From Schlegelella_A sp031360885 (lineage in GTDB: Bacteria; Pseudomonadota; Gammaproteobacteria; Burkholderiales; Burkholderiaceae_C), in the NCBI GenBank assembly GCA_031360885.1, contig JANMCC010000197.1:1-64000 (forward strand): 64,000 nt of DNA. Reading direction: 5' to 3'. The notes beneath the pieces are model-generated. The model ran no database searches and was not told the DNA's origin. It saw nothing but the letters and a program-made list of their open reading frames with translations. Shown here piece after piece: positions 25,379-34,336 of this stretch (positions are counted from its first letter, which is position 1; each line of letters starts with the position of its first letter). The position numbers and the translations under genes are program-made.

Positions 25379-27913
25379 CTAGAGTTTGAATGACTTCGGG
25401 AGGGCGTGCGGATCAGGGTCGAGCGCGCTGGCGGATGTTGTCACCCAGGCGCCATGACGATATTGCTCGACGCCGCTTGCCTGCGGGTCGATCCTGAACA
25501 GATGCAGCCAGCCGTTGCCCACCAGATGGCGCACGATCTCGTGGCCAGCCATCACGGTGTCGATGGCATCTCGCGGCGCTTCGATGAAGACGCTGAGGCG
25601 CAGCGGCTCATGGCGCAGCGTATGGCCGTCGTGCAGCGACTGCATCGGCAGGCCGATGCGCAGGTCGCCGCCGTTTCCCACGAACACGCCCAGGTGCCCA
25701 CCCACCACGTTGTGCAGCACCTTGTTGCCGCTGCCGTAGCGCCGGTTGTCGACCGTGGAGGCGTGGTACTGCATGTTGATCCAGTGGGTCACCACCATGG
25801 GCGCAGTCATGATCAGGGTCAGCACCCCGAGATCGGGGTCGAGCCGATGGTCATAGTCGTGCAGGAAACATCGGCCAGCCAGATTGAGGTGCTTGGTGCG
25901 TGAACGCGGCGCGACGATGAACGCGGCGTTGTTGGCCAGACCCCATTCGGGGCGCACCTGCGCCCAGTCGTTGGCACGTTCCAGCACCGCCCGCTTCAAG
26001 GCCGCGTCTTGGCCTGCCAACGCGCCCAGGCCCAGCCCCTCGGCACGCTCGCTGCGCGCGAGGGCTCCGGCGGCTTCGAGCCAGACGCGCAGTTGCATCA
26101 GTTCCGCCTGCAGCGCGGCAGGCACGCCGTCGGTGTCGTACAGCAGCACCTGGTCGGTTGTGGTGTTGTGCAGAGCGGGCAGGAAGTGTGTGTCGCTGGG
26201 GATGGCGATGCCCAGCGCTCGCAAGTGTTCGCGCACGGCCGATGTGTTGAGCATGCCGGCCAGCACACGGGCATTCACCTCGCCGGTCTGGCCGCCGCAT
26301 GCGCCGCAGTCGAGCCCCGCGCTGTGCGGGTTGTTGGCACTCTGGCTGCCGTGGCCGGCTAGCACCACCAGCCGGGCAAAGCCGCTGACCAGGCCCATCG
26401 CACCCAGGATGCCCTTGGCGATGGCGGCGGCTGCCGCCGGGTCCGTGCCGGCCTGGGGCAAGCAGGGCCGCAGGGTCGCTGCAACCTGGGCGGGCAGGCC
26501 GGTGTCTTCCCAGCGCGCAGGGGCGGTGGTGGAAGGCAGGCTGTCGGCCAGCAACTTACCGCCATACAACAGGCCCATGGTTTCAACGAAGCTGAAGGCC
26601 GACGCCGGCGCGGCACGGAACTCGGCCCAGCGTTGGCGCCACTGCAAGGCATGGCGGCGCTGCCGGGCCAGCAGCTGTCCCAGTCCGTCGCTGCCGGTGT
26701 CTTCGGTCACGCAATGCGCCGGCGTCAGCAGGCCCGGCAACTGCGGGCGCTTCAACGCACTGCCCACTGGAGAGTAGGCAATGAACAGGCCGAAGAATCC
26801 GGCAAAGCCAAGGGTCTGCACGTCTGGGCTGACAGACTCCAGTGCACGGCGAAAGACTTCGGAACGCACGTCGATGCAGAACATCGCCTGCACCGCCGGA
26901 CGCTGCTGCATAGCGCCAGGCAACGGCTGGCTCAGGCCTCGAATCAGCGGCTGCTGGTAGGCGATCTCGGTGGCACTCTGAAGCAACCAGTCCGTGCGCT
27001 GCGCCGACTGCAGCTCGGCAACAGCCTGCCCAGCGCGGCCCCACTGCGCGGCCCAGCCTGCGGGCAAGGTACCTTCGGGCGCGTCGTCGAACAGCAACCA
27101 CTCCCAGGCGATGCGGATGGCCAGCAGGTGCTCGATCTGGTCGTTGTCGCCGGCGCCCAGACGCGCTTGCCAGCGTTCATGGGCGCACCACGCGGCCCAG
27201 CCTCCGATGGCCAGGAGCACAGAGCTGAGGTAGCTCTCGCGCCCTTCTTCGGCGATGCCCAGGCGCTGCAGCGCAGCGGCTATCAGCGCTCGCGGCGCGG
27301 TAGGAAGGTTCGCCAGGCGCTGGCGCAGTGCGCCGTGTCCGTGGCGCCAGACCGGGCCGTGATCGGCCGCGAGCTGCTGGCACCAGCTCTCCAGCAGGCT
27401 CTTGGAATGGTCCATGGCCCAGGCGGCCTGGTGGCGGTCGAAGTAGGCCGCGCAGTGCTGGCTGACCTGGTGGGTGACAAGATCGGCCCAGCTCAGGCCG
27501 GGGCGCGGTGCGGCCACGCGGTCACGCAGGTCAGTCACCAATGGCAAGCGCGATAGCGGCGCGGACGGGCCTTCCAACGCGGCGACCAGCTGGGCCACGC
27601 GGGCGCGCTGCTCCTCGAGCGACGCGGCTGCGCTGTGCTCGACCGCCACGGCGGCCTGCAGGTGCTGCTCCTGCAACCGGCCCTCAGCCCACTGCTCGCG
27701 GAACCACTCGCGGGGCATGGTCAGCCGTGTGCCCGCCAGCGTGCCGAGCGCTGCGGCGGCGTCGGGCATGGGCCGACCGACCCAACCCCAGTAGGGATTG
27801 ACGGCAATGAACTCGTCCAGCGGCCAAGTGGGGGCGATGCGCGCTGCCGCAGTGTCGATGTGCTTGGCCAGTGCCTGCGTTTGCAGCCCGGGTGTTTCGA
27901 CGACGGCGTTCAT
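25379..27913 (-). CDS. dabA: Inorganic carbon transporter subunit DabA
   Basis: 844 residues (DUF2309/UPF0753). DabA is a zinc-dependent, carbonic-anhydrase-like cytoplasmic subunit which, with DabB, drives energy-coupled conversion of CO2 to bicarbonate. The predicted zinc and catalytic residues are visible: C346 and D348 in MFCIDVRSEV, H521 in LAGHGSQS and C536 in GLDCGACGGQ. The C-D and H-C spacings (2 and 15) equal those known for Halothiobacillus DabA2. Coupled to dabB by ATGA at 27910-27913. Codon choice and GC content look less extreme than in flanking genes. Confidence 0.95.
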   Translation of the reverse strand: MNAVVETPGLQTQALAKHIDTAAARIAPTWPLDEFIAVNPYWGWVGRPMPDAAAALGTLAGTRLTMPREWFREQWAEGRLQEQHLQAAVAVEHSAAASLEEQRARVAQLVAALEGPSAPLSRLPLVTDLRDRVAAPRPGLSWADLVTHQVSQHCAAYFDRHQAAWAMDHSKSLLESWCQQLAADHGPVWRHGHGALRQRLANLPTAPRALIAAALQRLGIAEEGRESYLSSVLLAIGGWAAWCAHERWQARLGAGDNDQIEHLLAIRIAWEWLLFDDAPEGTLPAGWAAQWGRAGQAVAELQSAQRTDWLLQSATEIAYQQPLIRGLSQPLPGAMQQRPAVQAMFCIDVRSEVFRRALESVSPDVQTLGFAGFFGLFIAYSPVGSALKRPQLPGLLTPAHCVTEDTGSDGLGQLLARQRRHALQWRQRWAEFRAAPASAFSFVETMGLLYGGKLLADSLPSTTAPARWEDTGLPAQVAATLRPCLPQAGTDPAAAAAIAKGILGAMGLVSGFARLVVLAGHGSQSANNPHSAGLDCGACGGQTGEVNARVLAGMLNTSAVREHLRALGIAIPSDTHFLPALHNTTTDQVLLYDTDGVPAALQAELMQLRVWLEAAGALARSERAEGLGLGALAGQDAALKRAVLERANDWAQVRPEWGLANNAAFIVAPRSRTKHLNLAGRCFLHDYDHRLDPDLGVLTLIMTAPMVVTHWINMQYHASTVDNRRYGSGNKVLHNVVGGHLGVFVGNGGDLRIGLPMQSLHDGHTLRHEPLRLSVFIEAPRDAIDTVMAGHEIVRHLVGNGWLHLFRIDPQASGVEQYRHGAWVTTSASALDPDPHALPKSFKL

Positions 27914-29541
27914 GCACGGGCACCGACGGGTGTGGAATCGAGGACCGTGCTGGCGTCAGTCGAGGGCAGCGGCGCGGCGGCGGCCGCGGGCCCGGGCGGG
28001 TGCCACAGGGCGAAGGCGATCCGGTTGAACTTCTCGTCCAGGAACAACCCGCCGTAGAACCAGGGGTACAGGCGGAGCGCCAGCGCGCCCTGCGGCGCCA
28101 CCGCGATGAGCGACTGCAACAGGAACAGCCCCGCGAAAGCCAGTGCCACGAGCAGCCACAAGGCCGTCGGCGCGGTGGCCGCGTTCGGCGTCAACCAGAC
28201 TGCACCGAGCGCGTGCAGGCCGAAATAGGCCAGCGCCACGCCAAGGGCCCCCAGGGCCAGCGCCGGCAGCCACAGGCCGCCCAGGCGCAGGGACTGGGCA
28301 TGCACCAGCGGCACCAGGGCCAGGGCAACGATGCCGGCCAGCACCGCCACCGCGGGCGACGCGGCGGCATGCTCCGGCAGCAGCATCCCGAATACCGTCC
28401 TGGCTGCCAGCATCATGCCCACGCCGATCAGCGCGCCGGCCACCAGCGCCAGCGGCCCCGGCGCCGCGGCTCGAGGCGTCAACTGCACCAGCATCGCTCG
28501 GCGCACCGCGCCCCCGGCGCCCAGGAAGGCGTGGGCCTTGTACAGCGAATGCGCCACCAGGTGCACAAGCGCCATCTCCCACACGCCCAGACCACACTGC
28601 ATCAGCATGAAGCCCATCTGCGCCGTGGTGGACCAGGCCAGCATCACCTTGATGCTGATGCGCGTGGTCATCACCAGCGCCGCCAGCACAGCCGTGGCCG
28701 TGCCCGCCACCACCAGCAGGACCTGCGCGGCCGGCACCTCGCCCACCAGCAGCGCAAAGCGCATCAGCACGAAACCGCCGAGGTTGACCACACCCGCATG
28801 CAGCAGGGCCGACACCGGCGTGGGCGCTTCCATCACCTGGATCAACCAGCCATGAAAGGGCAGTTGCGCGCATTTCAGCAGTGCGGCGCAAGCGATCAGC
28901 AGCACTGCGGCCTGCGCCGCCATCGGCAGCGGGTCTTGTGCTGCAAGCAGCGCGATCCGGTCGATTTGCAGAGTGCCGAAGGCGGTGTACAGCAGGCCGG
29001 CGGCGGCCAGCATGGCCACGTCGGCCGCTCGGCCGACAATGAACTTCTTGTGGGCCGCCACCACTGCAGCAGGCCGTTCGCCAAAGAACGTGAGCAACCG
29101 GTGCAGCGCCAGGCTGGTGGCCGCCCAGGCCAGGGTCAGTACCAGCACGTTGTTCGTCGCCACCACCAAGGTCACGGTGGCCAGCGTGGCCATCAGCCAG
29201 CGCACGTAGTGGCGCTCGTCGCGCTCACCGTTCAGGTAGGGCTGCGAGTAGCGCACGATGACCCACCCGACGAAGGCCACCAGCACCATCACCACGCTGC
29301 CTACGGCATCGGCGCGCAGGCCATGGCCCGAGCCGGTCAGGCCCGACAGCACTGTCGCCAGCGACAGCACCGCGAAGGCCACCGCCGCCGCCGCTGCCCA
29401 GCGCGCGCCACGCCAGGCCGCCGCGGTGGTGGCGCCGGGACGGGCCCGCAGGGACGCCGCGCCGGCCGTGAGTGTCGGCCCCAGCACCAGGGCAACCTGC
29501 CAGAGTGGCAGTACGGGTGTGATGTCGTGGAGCGGAGTCAT
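27910..29541 (-). CDS. dabB: Inorganic carbon transporter subunit DabB (NuoL/MrpA-like)
   Basis: 543 residues, about 14 to 16 membrane segments. Homologous to proton-pumping NuoL/MrpA antiporter subunits: FHGWLIQVMEAPTPVSALLHAGVVNLGGF (from about residue 230) is the conserved core with catalytic lysine/glutamate neighbours. It supplies the cation gradient coupling for DabA. The ATG at 29541 gives a normal membrane N-terminus; a 20-residue longer reading to 29601 would run into the divergent nhaR-like promoter. First gene of the dabBA operon, divergent from the LysR gene. Confidence 0.93.
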   Translation of the reverse strand: MTPLHDITPVLPLWQVALVLGPTLTAGAASLRARPGATTAAAWRGARWAAAAAVAFAVLSLATVLSGLTGSGHGLRADAVGSVVMVLVAFVGWVIVRYSQPYLNGERDERHYVRWLMATLATVTLVVATNNVLVLTLAWAATSLALHRLLTFFGERPAAVVAAHKKFIVGRAADVAMLAAAGLLYTAFGTLQIDRIALLAAQDPLPMAAQAAVLLIACAALLKCAQLPFHGWLIQVMEAPTPVSALLHAGVVNLGGFVLMRFALLVGEVPAAQVLLVVAGTATAVLAALVMTTRISIKVMLAWSTTAQMGFMLMQCGLGVWEMALVHLVAHSLYKAHAFLGAGGAVRRAMLVQLTPRAAAPGPLALVAGALIGVGMMLAARTVFGMLLPEHAAASPAVAVLAGIVALALVPLVHAQSLRLGGLWLPALALGALGVALAYFGLHALGAVWLTPNAATAPTALWLLVALAFAGLFLLQSLIAVAPQGALALRLYPWFYGGLFLDEKFNRIAFALWHPPGPAAAAAPLPSTDASTVLDSTPVGARA

Positions 29542-29619
29542 GGCTGATCCCGTGTGGCGATGACCCACTGTGCCCAGATCACACTGTTCCGTAAAATACA
29601 TTGTTCAGCATCTTATGTG

Positions 29620-29630
29620 CTGTAAAACAG
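29620..29630. promoter_or_regulatory. Palindrome upstream of the first NhaR-like gene
   Basis: CTGTAAAACAG is a perfect inverted repeat around AAA in the 101-bp divergent gap between dabB and the LysR-type gene, 12 bp before the latter's start. Its first ten bases recur exactly at the start codon of the second NhaR-like gene (34327-34336). A shared LysR recognition or leader sequence is plausible. Confidence 0.4.
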
Positions 29631-29642
29631 AACGGTTGTCCG

Positions 29643-30548
29643 ATGTCGCGCCTGAACTTTCATCACTTGCACTACTTCTGGGCCGTGGCCAAGGAAGGCA
29701 ACCTCACGCGCGCCGCGATGCGGTTGCATGTGTCGCAGTCGGCGCTGTCGGCGCAGATCAGGCAGCTCGAAGATCAGCTCGGCCAGCTCCTGTTCGCCCG
29801 CGTCGGCCGCAGCATGCAGCTCACCGAAGCCGGGCAGCTGGCGCTGGGTTATGCCGATTCGATCTTCGCCGCAGGCGCCGAACTGACCGCGCTGCTGCGC
29901 GAGGGCCACCGCGAAGAGCGCCAGGTGCTGCGCATCGGCGCCGTGGCCACGCTGTCACGGAATTTCCAGGAGAACTTTCTCCGGCCCCTGCTGGAGCGCG
30001 CCGATGTCGAACTGGTTCTGCACTCTGGCGGGTTGCCGGACCTGCTGGCGCGGCTGCGAGTGCACACGCTGGACCTGATCCTTTCCAACCAGCGTGTGCA
30101 CGCCAGCGCCGACAACCCCTGGCGCTGCCAGCGCATCGCGCGCCAACCCGTCAGCCTCGTCGGCAGGCCGCGCCCCAAGCGAAAGGCGTTCCGCTTTCCA
30201 GACGAACTGGCCGAGGTTTCGTTGCTGCTGCCCGGGCGCGACAGCGACATCCGCACCGGCTTCGACGTGATGTGCGAGCAGCTCGGCATCCGCTACCGGC
30301 TGCGCGCCGAGGTCGACGACATGGCGCTGCTGCGCCTGCTCGCCCGCGACTCCGACAGCGTGGCGCTGCTGCCCACCGTGGTGGTGCAGGACGAGCTGCG
30401 AAGCGGGCGCCTGGTGCAATACGGCGTGGTGCCGGATCTCTACGAGAACTTCTACGCCATCTCGGTACGCCGGCACTTCGAGCCACCGTTGCTCAAGGCA
30501 TTGCTCAAGCAATCGGAAGCGCAGGTGCTGGGCTCGGCGTCCGGTTGA
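29643..30548 (+). CDS. NhaR-like LysR-family transcriptional regulator
   Basis: 301 residues. The N-terminal winged helix reads FHHLHYFWAVAKEGNLTRAA followed by LHVSQSALSAQIRQLE, closest in style to NhaR, the activator of Na+/H+ antiporter genes; an effector-binding domain follows from about residue 90. The ATG at 29643 was chosen over 29601 because it begins with the family-typical MSRLNFHHLHYFW. It is divergent from dabBA, the usual layout for a LysR regulator and its target. Likely signals are cation, pH or carbon supply; this is inference. Confidence 0.9.
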   Translation: MSRLNFHHLHYFWAVAKEGNLTRAAMRLHVSQSALSAQIRQLEDQLGQLLFARVGRSMQLTEAGQLALGYADSIFAAGAELTALLREGHREERQVLRIGAVATLSRNFQENFLRPLLERADVELVLHSGGLPDLLARLRVHTLDLILSNQRVHASADNPWRCQRIARQPVSLVGRPRPKRKAFRFPDELAEVSLLLPGRDSDIRTGFDVMCEQLGIRYRLRAEVDDMALLRLLARDSDSVALLPTVVVQDELRSGRLVQYGVVPDLYENFYAISVRRHFEPPLLKALLKQSEAQVLGSASG

Positions 30549-30570
30549 CCCGCCGCGTGCGGTGGCGGGA

Positions 30571-30927
30571 TCAATCGGTACTGCGCATCCGACTGATGAT
30601 CCCGCAAGCCAGGGCAATCAGCAGGATGGCGCCACTCTCGTACAGCAGCACGACCGCGTCGGTTTCCTTGCCCTGCAGGATGATCAGACGGCTTAGCGCC
30701 GTGATGGCGATGAAGAGTGGCAGCAGGATGAGGTTGCGCTGCCGGCTGTAGAACGCCGCCAGCATCCCCAGCACCTCCGCATAGATGAACATCAGCAGCA
30801 GGTCCTTCAACTCGACCTTTCGATTCTCGACCAGCAGCAGGATCTCCTGCCCCATCGCGACCACGGTGAACGCCGCGATCAGCAGCAGGAAGAGCTTCTC
30901 GGTGGTGTCGATCGCGCGTTTGACCAT
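30571..30927 (-). CDS. PsiE-family (phosphate-starvation-inducible E) membrane protein
   Basis: 118 residues with four hydrophobic helices. It matches PsiE in length and in the pattern LLLMFIYAEVLGMLAAFYSRQR followed by FIAITALSRLII. PsiE function is not known; in E. coli it responds to phosphate starvation and cAMP-CRP. GAGGAG six bases before the ATG supports the start. It ends 22 bp from the convergent LysR gene and lies 19 bp downstream of the ExoD-like gene, probably in the same transcript. Confidence 0.85.
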   Translation of the reverse strand: MVKRAIDTTEKLFLLLIAAFTVVAMGQEILLLVENRKVELKDLLLMFIYAEVLGMLAAFYSRQRNLILLPLFIAITALSRLIILQGKETDAVVLLYESGAILLIALACGIISRMRSTD

Positions 30928-30946
30928 CTTCGTCTCCTCACGAGGT

Positions 30947-31552
30947 TCACGTGCCGATCATGCGAAGAACGACAGCGTCCAGCGATGACCAGGCGGCGAC
31001 TGCCAGCGCCAGCGGCCAGGCCGTGCCCAGCAGACCGCTGCCTGCCGCCAGCAGCAAGGCCAAGCCGTCGCGGCGAAGGAGACCCATTCCTGCAAAGACC
31101 AGCGCGAGCCCCGGGAGCACGTTGCCCAGCGGTATGGGTAGCGCAATCAAGGCGCCCATCAATGCGGCGCCTCCTGCCATGACACGATTCGGAAGCCGGT
31201 CGACAAGTGCGTGCAAACGCGGCCGGTGGGTCCGCGCGGCCAGATCGTGAAACCGCGCCAGTATTCGCAGGACGCGCAGTGCACGTTCCCGTGTCAAGCC
31301 GAAGCCGCCAAAGCGAGCCGGCAGACTCATCTCGCCGGCACGTCTCCAGCTCATCACAGCCATCGCGAACACGGCCGCACCAACCACGGTGCCGATCCCG
31401 GGCAGCGGGCAAAGGCACAACGTTCCGAGCAACACCAGCAGCGCCTCTCGCACCTGCGGGCGGTGTGCATCGACCAGAAACTGCAGATTGGTTTGCTCGC
31501 CCTGCAGTTCATCGGCGGCGGACCTGAGCCGTTCGGCAATCGAGCCGGTCAC
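30947..31552 (-). CDS. ExoD-family membrane protein
   Basis: About 201 residues from a GTG at 31552 that overlaps the terC stop (GTGA); an earlier GTG at 31591 would add 13 residues. Neither has a clear ribosome site, so the start is open. The ExoD pattern is clear: LCPLPGIGTVVGAAVFAMAVMS, RPRLHALVDRLPNRVMAGG, then ALPIPLGNVLPGLALVFAGM and GLLRRDGLALLLA. ExoD was named for an exopolysaccharide and alkaline-pH phenotype in rhizobia; its biochemical role is unknown. The alkaline link fits the neighbouring TerC/Alx-type gene. Confidence 0.82.
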   Translation of the reverse strand: MTGSIAERLRSAADELQGEQTNLQFLVDAHRPQVREALLVLLGTLCLCPLPGIGTVVGAAVFAMAVMSWRRAGEMSLPARFGGFGLTRERALRVLRILARFHDLAARTHRPRLHALVDRLPNRVMAGGAALMGALIALPIPLGNVLPGLALVFAGMGLLRRDGLALLLAAGSGLLGTAWPLALAVAAWSSLDAVVLRMIGT

Positions 31553-32541
31553 GGTGCACTGGTTGCGGGCGTCCCGCTGCGCGTCTTCCACAACGAGACC
31601 AGGACGCCACCGGCGATCAGCCCAAAGGTCACCGTGAGCGAAAGCGCAGGCGGGAACTTGCCGACGAAGCCGACCAGAAAGATCTTGGCGCCGATGAAGA
31701 CCAGCACCAGGGCAAGCGCATATTTGAGGTACTTGAAGCGGTGGATCATCGCGGCCAGCGCGAAGTACAGCGCGCGCAGCCCGAGGATCGCGAAGATATT
31801 GCTGGTGTAGACGATGAAAGGGTCGGTGGTGATGGCGAAGATCGCCGGCACCGAGTCGACAGCGAACACCAGATCGACGAACTCGATCAGCAGCAGCGCC
31901 AGGAACAGCGGCGTCGCCCAGAGGGTCGCACGGCCGGTGCGCGGATCGGCCTGGCGCACCCAGAACGCATTTCCATGCAGCGTATCGGTCACGCGCAGGT
32001 GCTTGCGCAGGAATCTCAGCAGCGGGTTGCCGGCGATGTCAGGCACGTGGTCGGCAAGCCTCCACATCTTGATGCCCGTCACCACGAGGAAGGCACCGAA
32101 GAGGTAGAGCACCCAGCTGAACTGACTCACCAGCATCGCGCCCAATCCGATCATGATCGCGCGCAGTACGATCACGCCCACGATCCCCCAGAACAACACC
32201 CGGTGCTGGTAGTGACGCGGAATCGCAAAGAACGAGAAGATCAGGGCGATGACGAACACGTTGTCCATCGACAAGGACTTCTCGATCATGAAGCCCGTCA
32301 GGTAGGCGATGCCACTGGGCTCGCCCAGGTACCACCACACCCAGGCGCCGAAGCACAGGGCCACCGTGATGTAGCCCGACGACAGAAGCAGGCTCTCCCT
32401 GACGCCGATCTCGTGATCGTCCTTGTGCAGCACTCCCAGGTCGAAGGCGAGCAGCGCAGCGACGATGGCGACGAAGGCCAGCCAGACCCAGGCAGCCTTG
32501 CCGAGTACATCGGCAGCGAGCAATGAACTGAGGAGATCCAT
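31549..32541 (-). CDS. TerC/Alx-family membrane protein
   Basis: 330 residues, about nine membrane helices. Typical of TerC/Alx: FDLGVLHKDDHEIGVRESLL, FMIEKSLSMDNVFVIALIFS and FVDLVFAVDSVPAIFAIT, with the conserved acidic residues in the membrane (SMDN, VFAVDSVPA). Alx is induced at alkaline pH and members are implicated in manganese export. The start at 32541 gives the normal N-terminus, though no strong ribosome site precedes it; an open frame continues to 32715. Heads the terC-exoD-psiE unit. Confidence 0.9.
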   Translation of the reverse strand: MDLLSSLLAADVLGKAAWVWLAFVAIVAALLAFDLGVLHKDDHEIGVRESLLLSSGYITVALCFGAWVWWYLGEPSGIAYLTGFMIEKSLSMDNVFVIALIFSFFAIPRHYQHRVLFWGIVGVIVLRAIMIGLGAMLVSQFSWVLYLFGAFLVVTGIKMWRLADHVPDIAGNPLLRFLRKHLRVTDTLHGNAFWVRQADPRTGRATLWATPLFLALLLIEFVDLVFAVDSVPAIFAITTDPFIVYTSNIFAILGLRALYFALAAMIHRFKYLKYALALVLVFIGAKIFLVGFVGKFPPALSLTVTFGLIAGGVLVSLWKTRSGTPATSAP

Positions 32542-32669
32542 GGACTTTGCGGGTGTTGAAATTCGAACAAGACCGACGCGATCCGGAACGGATGAAGGGG
32601 TCGCGGCGCCCGCTGGCGCCGGACGATGGCCGCATGCGAACGATCCTGTACCGAGCCGGGCGCCGGTGG

Positions 32670-33086
32670 CTAGCGTGGCGCTGGCGAGTCCAGCATCTGC
32701 CGGTGCAGCCCCCAATGCTCGACGGCGTTGACGAGCACGACCGATTCACCGTCGGCAACGTGGCCATCGGCTTCCACGACCGCCACGCACAGCTTGAGTA
32801 CGCGGCGGCGCAGCAGCGGATCGTCGACCTCGGCCATGAGCTGACCCAGCATCTCCGGCTCGATCTGCCCGGCGTCGCCCCAGTGCGAATTCCGGGCCTG
32901 AAGCAGGTCTTCGCAGAAGCTCTGCAGCAGCGAATTCATCTCTTCGGGAGCGATGCCGAGTTGCCCGTAGGCTCCCAGCCGATCGAGCATTTCGAGTTCG
33001 GTCCTCGATACATGGCCGTCGGCCACGAGGGCCAATGCAACGATCCGGGCAGCTGCCTGCGGGCTGTTGGTCGGGTAATGGCGCAT
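32670..33086 (-). CDS. TerB-like tellurite-resistance-family protein
   Basis: 138 residues, all-helical. Two similar halves each carry an ADGHV motif: IVALALVADGHVSRTELEML (about residues 15-34) and LCVAVVEADGHVADGESVVL (about 98-117), the TerB signature of acidic residues that may bind metal ions. The product is cytoplasmic. AAAGGA precedes the ATG. It is separated by 128 bp from terC downstream and 84 bp from the BI-1 gene upstream; all lie on the same strand and probably respond to the same stress. No tellurite function should be assumed. Confidence 0.82.
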   Translation of the reverse strand: MRHYPTNSPQAAARIVALALVADGHVSRTELEMLDRLGAYGQLGIAPEEMNSLLQSFCEDLLQARNSHWGDAGQIEPEMLGQLMAEVDDPLLRRRVLKLCVAVVEADGHVADGESVVLVNAVEHWGLHRQMLDSPAPR

Positions 33087-33170
33087 GGGGTTTCCTTTGA
33101 CAGATCAGTTGAAGGTGCCGTCGAGCCACGAACTTGTGCGGGGCGCGAACCGAGGCGACTTGTTGTGCAA

Positions 33171-33872
33171 TCACTCGTCGGAGCCGCCCAGGCCGAAGAG
33201 GCTGAGCAGGCTGGCGAACAGGTTGAAGATCGAGACGTACAAACCAACTGTCGCCAACACGTAGTTGGTTTCGCCACCGTGAACGATTCGGCTGGTCTCG
33301 ACCAGGATCAGACCGGCCGACAGCAGCGCGACCATCGCTGTGACCACCAGTCCCAGCATCGGAACCTGGAGGAACACGGCGGCGAGTCCAGCGAGTAGCG
33401 CGACGACCATGCCGGCGAACAGGAAGCCGCCCATGAAGCTGAAGTCGCGCCGTGTGGTCAGCACCCAGGCGGACAGCGCGAGGAAGATTGCACCGGTGGC
33501 GGCCAGGGCCATCGCGACGATCTGCCCGCCCCCCGGCAAGGTCATCACCTTGGCCAGCAACGGACCGAGCGTGTAACCCATGAATCCGGTCAGGCCGAAC
33601 ACGGCCGGCAGCGCCCATGCGGAATTCTTCAGTCGATAGACCGCGAAGAGCAGGCCGAAGTAGCCTGCCAGGGTCAGCAAGATGCCCGGTGCGGGCCATT
33701 GCGACGCTGCGCTCATGGCAGCGACGCCGGCACTGAACAGCAGTGTCAGCGACAGCAGCGCATAAGTGTTGCGCAGCACGCGCGAAGTCACGCTCGCCGC
33801 CAGGGTCGGCGGGGTGGCCACCATCGGCAGAGTCGTCGCGGCGGCGTTCGAGATGGGAGTGCGGGGTTGCAT
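33171..33872 (-). CDS. Bax inhibitor-1/YccA-family membrane protein
   Basis: 233 residues with a ~35-residue soluble N-terminus and seven membrane helices. BI-1 features: VLRNTYALLSLTLLFSAGVAA, FGLTGFMGYTLGPLL and the C-terminal VGLYVSIFNLFASLLSLFG ending in acidic GGSDE. Members are pH-sensitive cation channels or interact with FtsH (YccA). AAGGAG eight bases upstream of the ATG at 33872 decides against the longer start at 33893. Confidence 0.92.
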   Translation of the reverse strand: MQPRTPISNAAATTLPMVATPPTLAASVTSRVLRNTYALLSLTLLFSAGVAAMSAASQWPAPGILLTLAGYFGLLFAVYRLKNSAWALPAVFGLTGFMGYTLGPLLAKVMTLPGGGQIVAMALAATGAIFLALSAWVLTTRRDFSFMGGFLFAGMVVALLAGLAAVFLQVPMLGLVVTAMVALLSAGLILVETSRIVHGGETNYVLATVGLYVSIFNLFASLLSLFGLGGSDE

Positions 33873-33901
33873 GTCATTTGCTCCTTGGAACATGGGTGCG
33901 A

Positions 33902-34243
33902 TCAGCGGTCAAAGGCAACGACGCGTCGCCCCGGCTCGCGAGGACCACCACCGCGACGCCAAAGGCGCAGCAGCAGGCGGGTTGCGCGGCAGAGTGCGCT
34001 GTCGAGTGCCGTGCGCCAGTCGCGCGCCATCGCGGTGACGACGACTGTCCCGCGGCCGTCGGTCCGCAGATGGATCTGGCACCGCTTGTCCACTCCGCCG
34101 CGCGGACCATTGACATCGGACAGCTGAACAGTGGCACGGGGGACCAGCCAGTTCAGACGCCGCATGACGAAGCGCACGCGGCGCACCGCCAGGTCGCGAA
34201 ATTCGTTCGCTTCGCAGTCGCGGGAGCTGAAGAGCACTTGCAT
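33902..34243 (-). CDS. HPF/RaiA-like ribosome-associated protein
   Basis: 113 residues. It shows the sigma-54 modulation/hibernation factor pattern of a beta-alpha-beta-beta-beta-alpha domain: MQVLFSSRDCEANEFRDLAV, RRLNWLVPRATVQLSDVNGP and CQIHLRTDGRGTVVVTAMARDW, with a basic C-terminal helix. Such proteins bind and inactivate 70S ribosomes in stress. The ATG at 34243 has GGAGG upstream and gives the family N-terminus. First gene of the minus-strand stress cluster, divergent from the second NhaR-like gene. Confidence 0.82.
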   Translation of the reverse strand: MQVLFSSRDCEANEFRDLAVRRVRFVMRRLNWLVPRATVQLSDVNGPRGGVDKRCQIHLRTDGRGTVVVTAMARDWRTALDSALCRATRLLLRLWRRGGGPREPGRRVVAFDR

Positions 34244-34326
34244 CGAGGACCTCCGTCGGTTGAACATGGCAGCACGATAAATTTCCGACGCATTCTGAAA
34301 AAGCAGAGAATCAGGTACCCATGCTT

Positions 34327-34336
34327 CTGTAAAACA
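34327..34336. promoter_or_regulatory. CTGTAAAACA motif at the second NhaR-like start
   Basis: The ten bases CTGTAAAACA recur here exactly as upstream of the first NhaR-like gene (29620-29629). The last A is the first base of the ATG. Just upstream, TCTG and CAGA (34295-34308) form an inverted repeat with a 6-base spacer. This 92-bp gap separates the HPF-like gene from the regulator and probably contains the regulator's binding site. Confidence 0.35.

Noticed and set aside
32670..33086. Tellurite resistance as a function for the TerB- and TerC-like genes
   Set aside because: TerA, TerD, TerE and TerZ are absent; TerB and TerC domains are widespread outside tellurite loci, so a general ion/pH stress role is safer.
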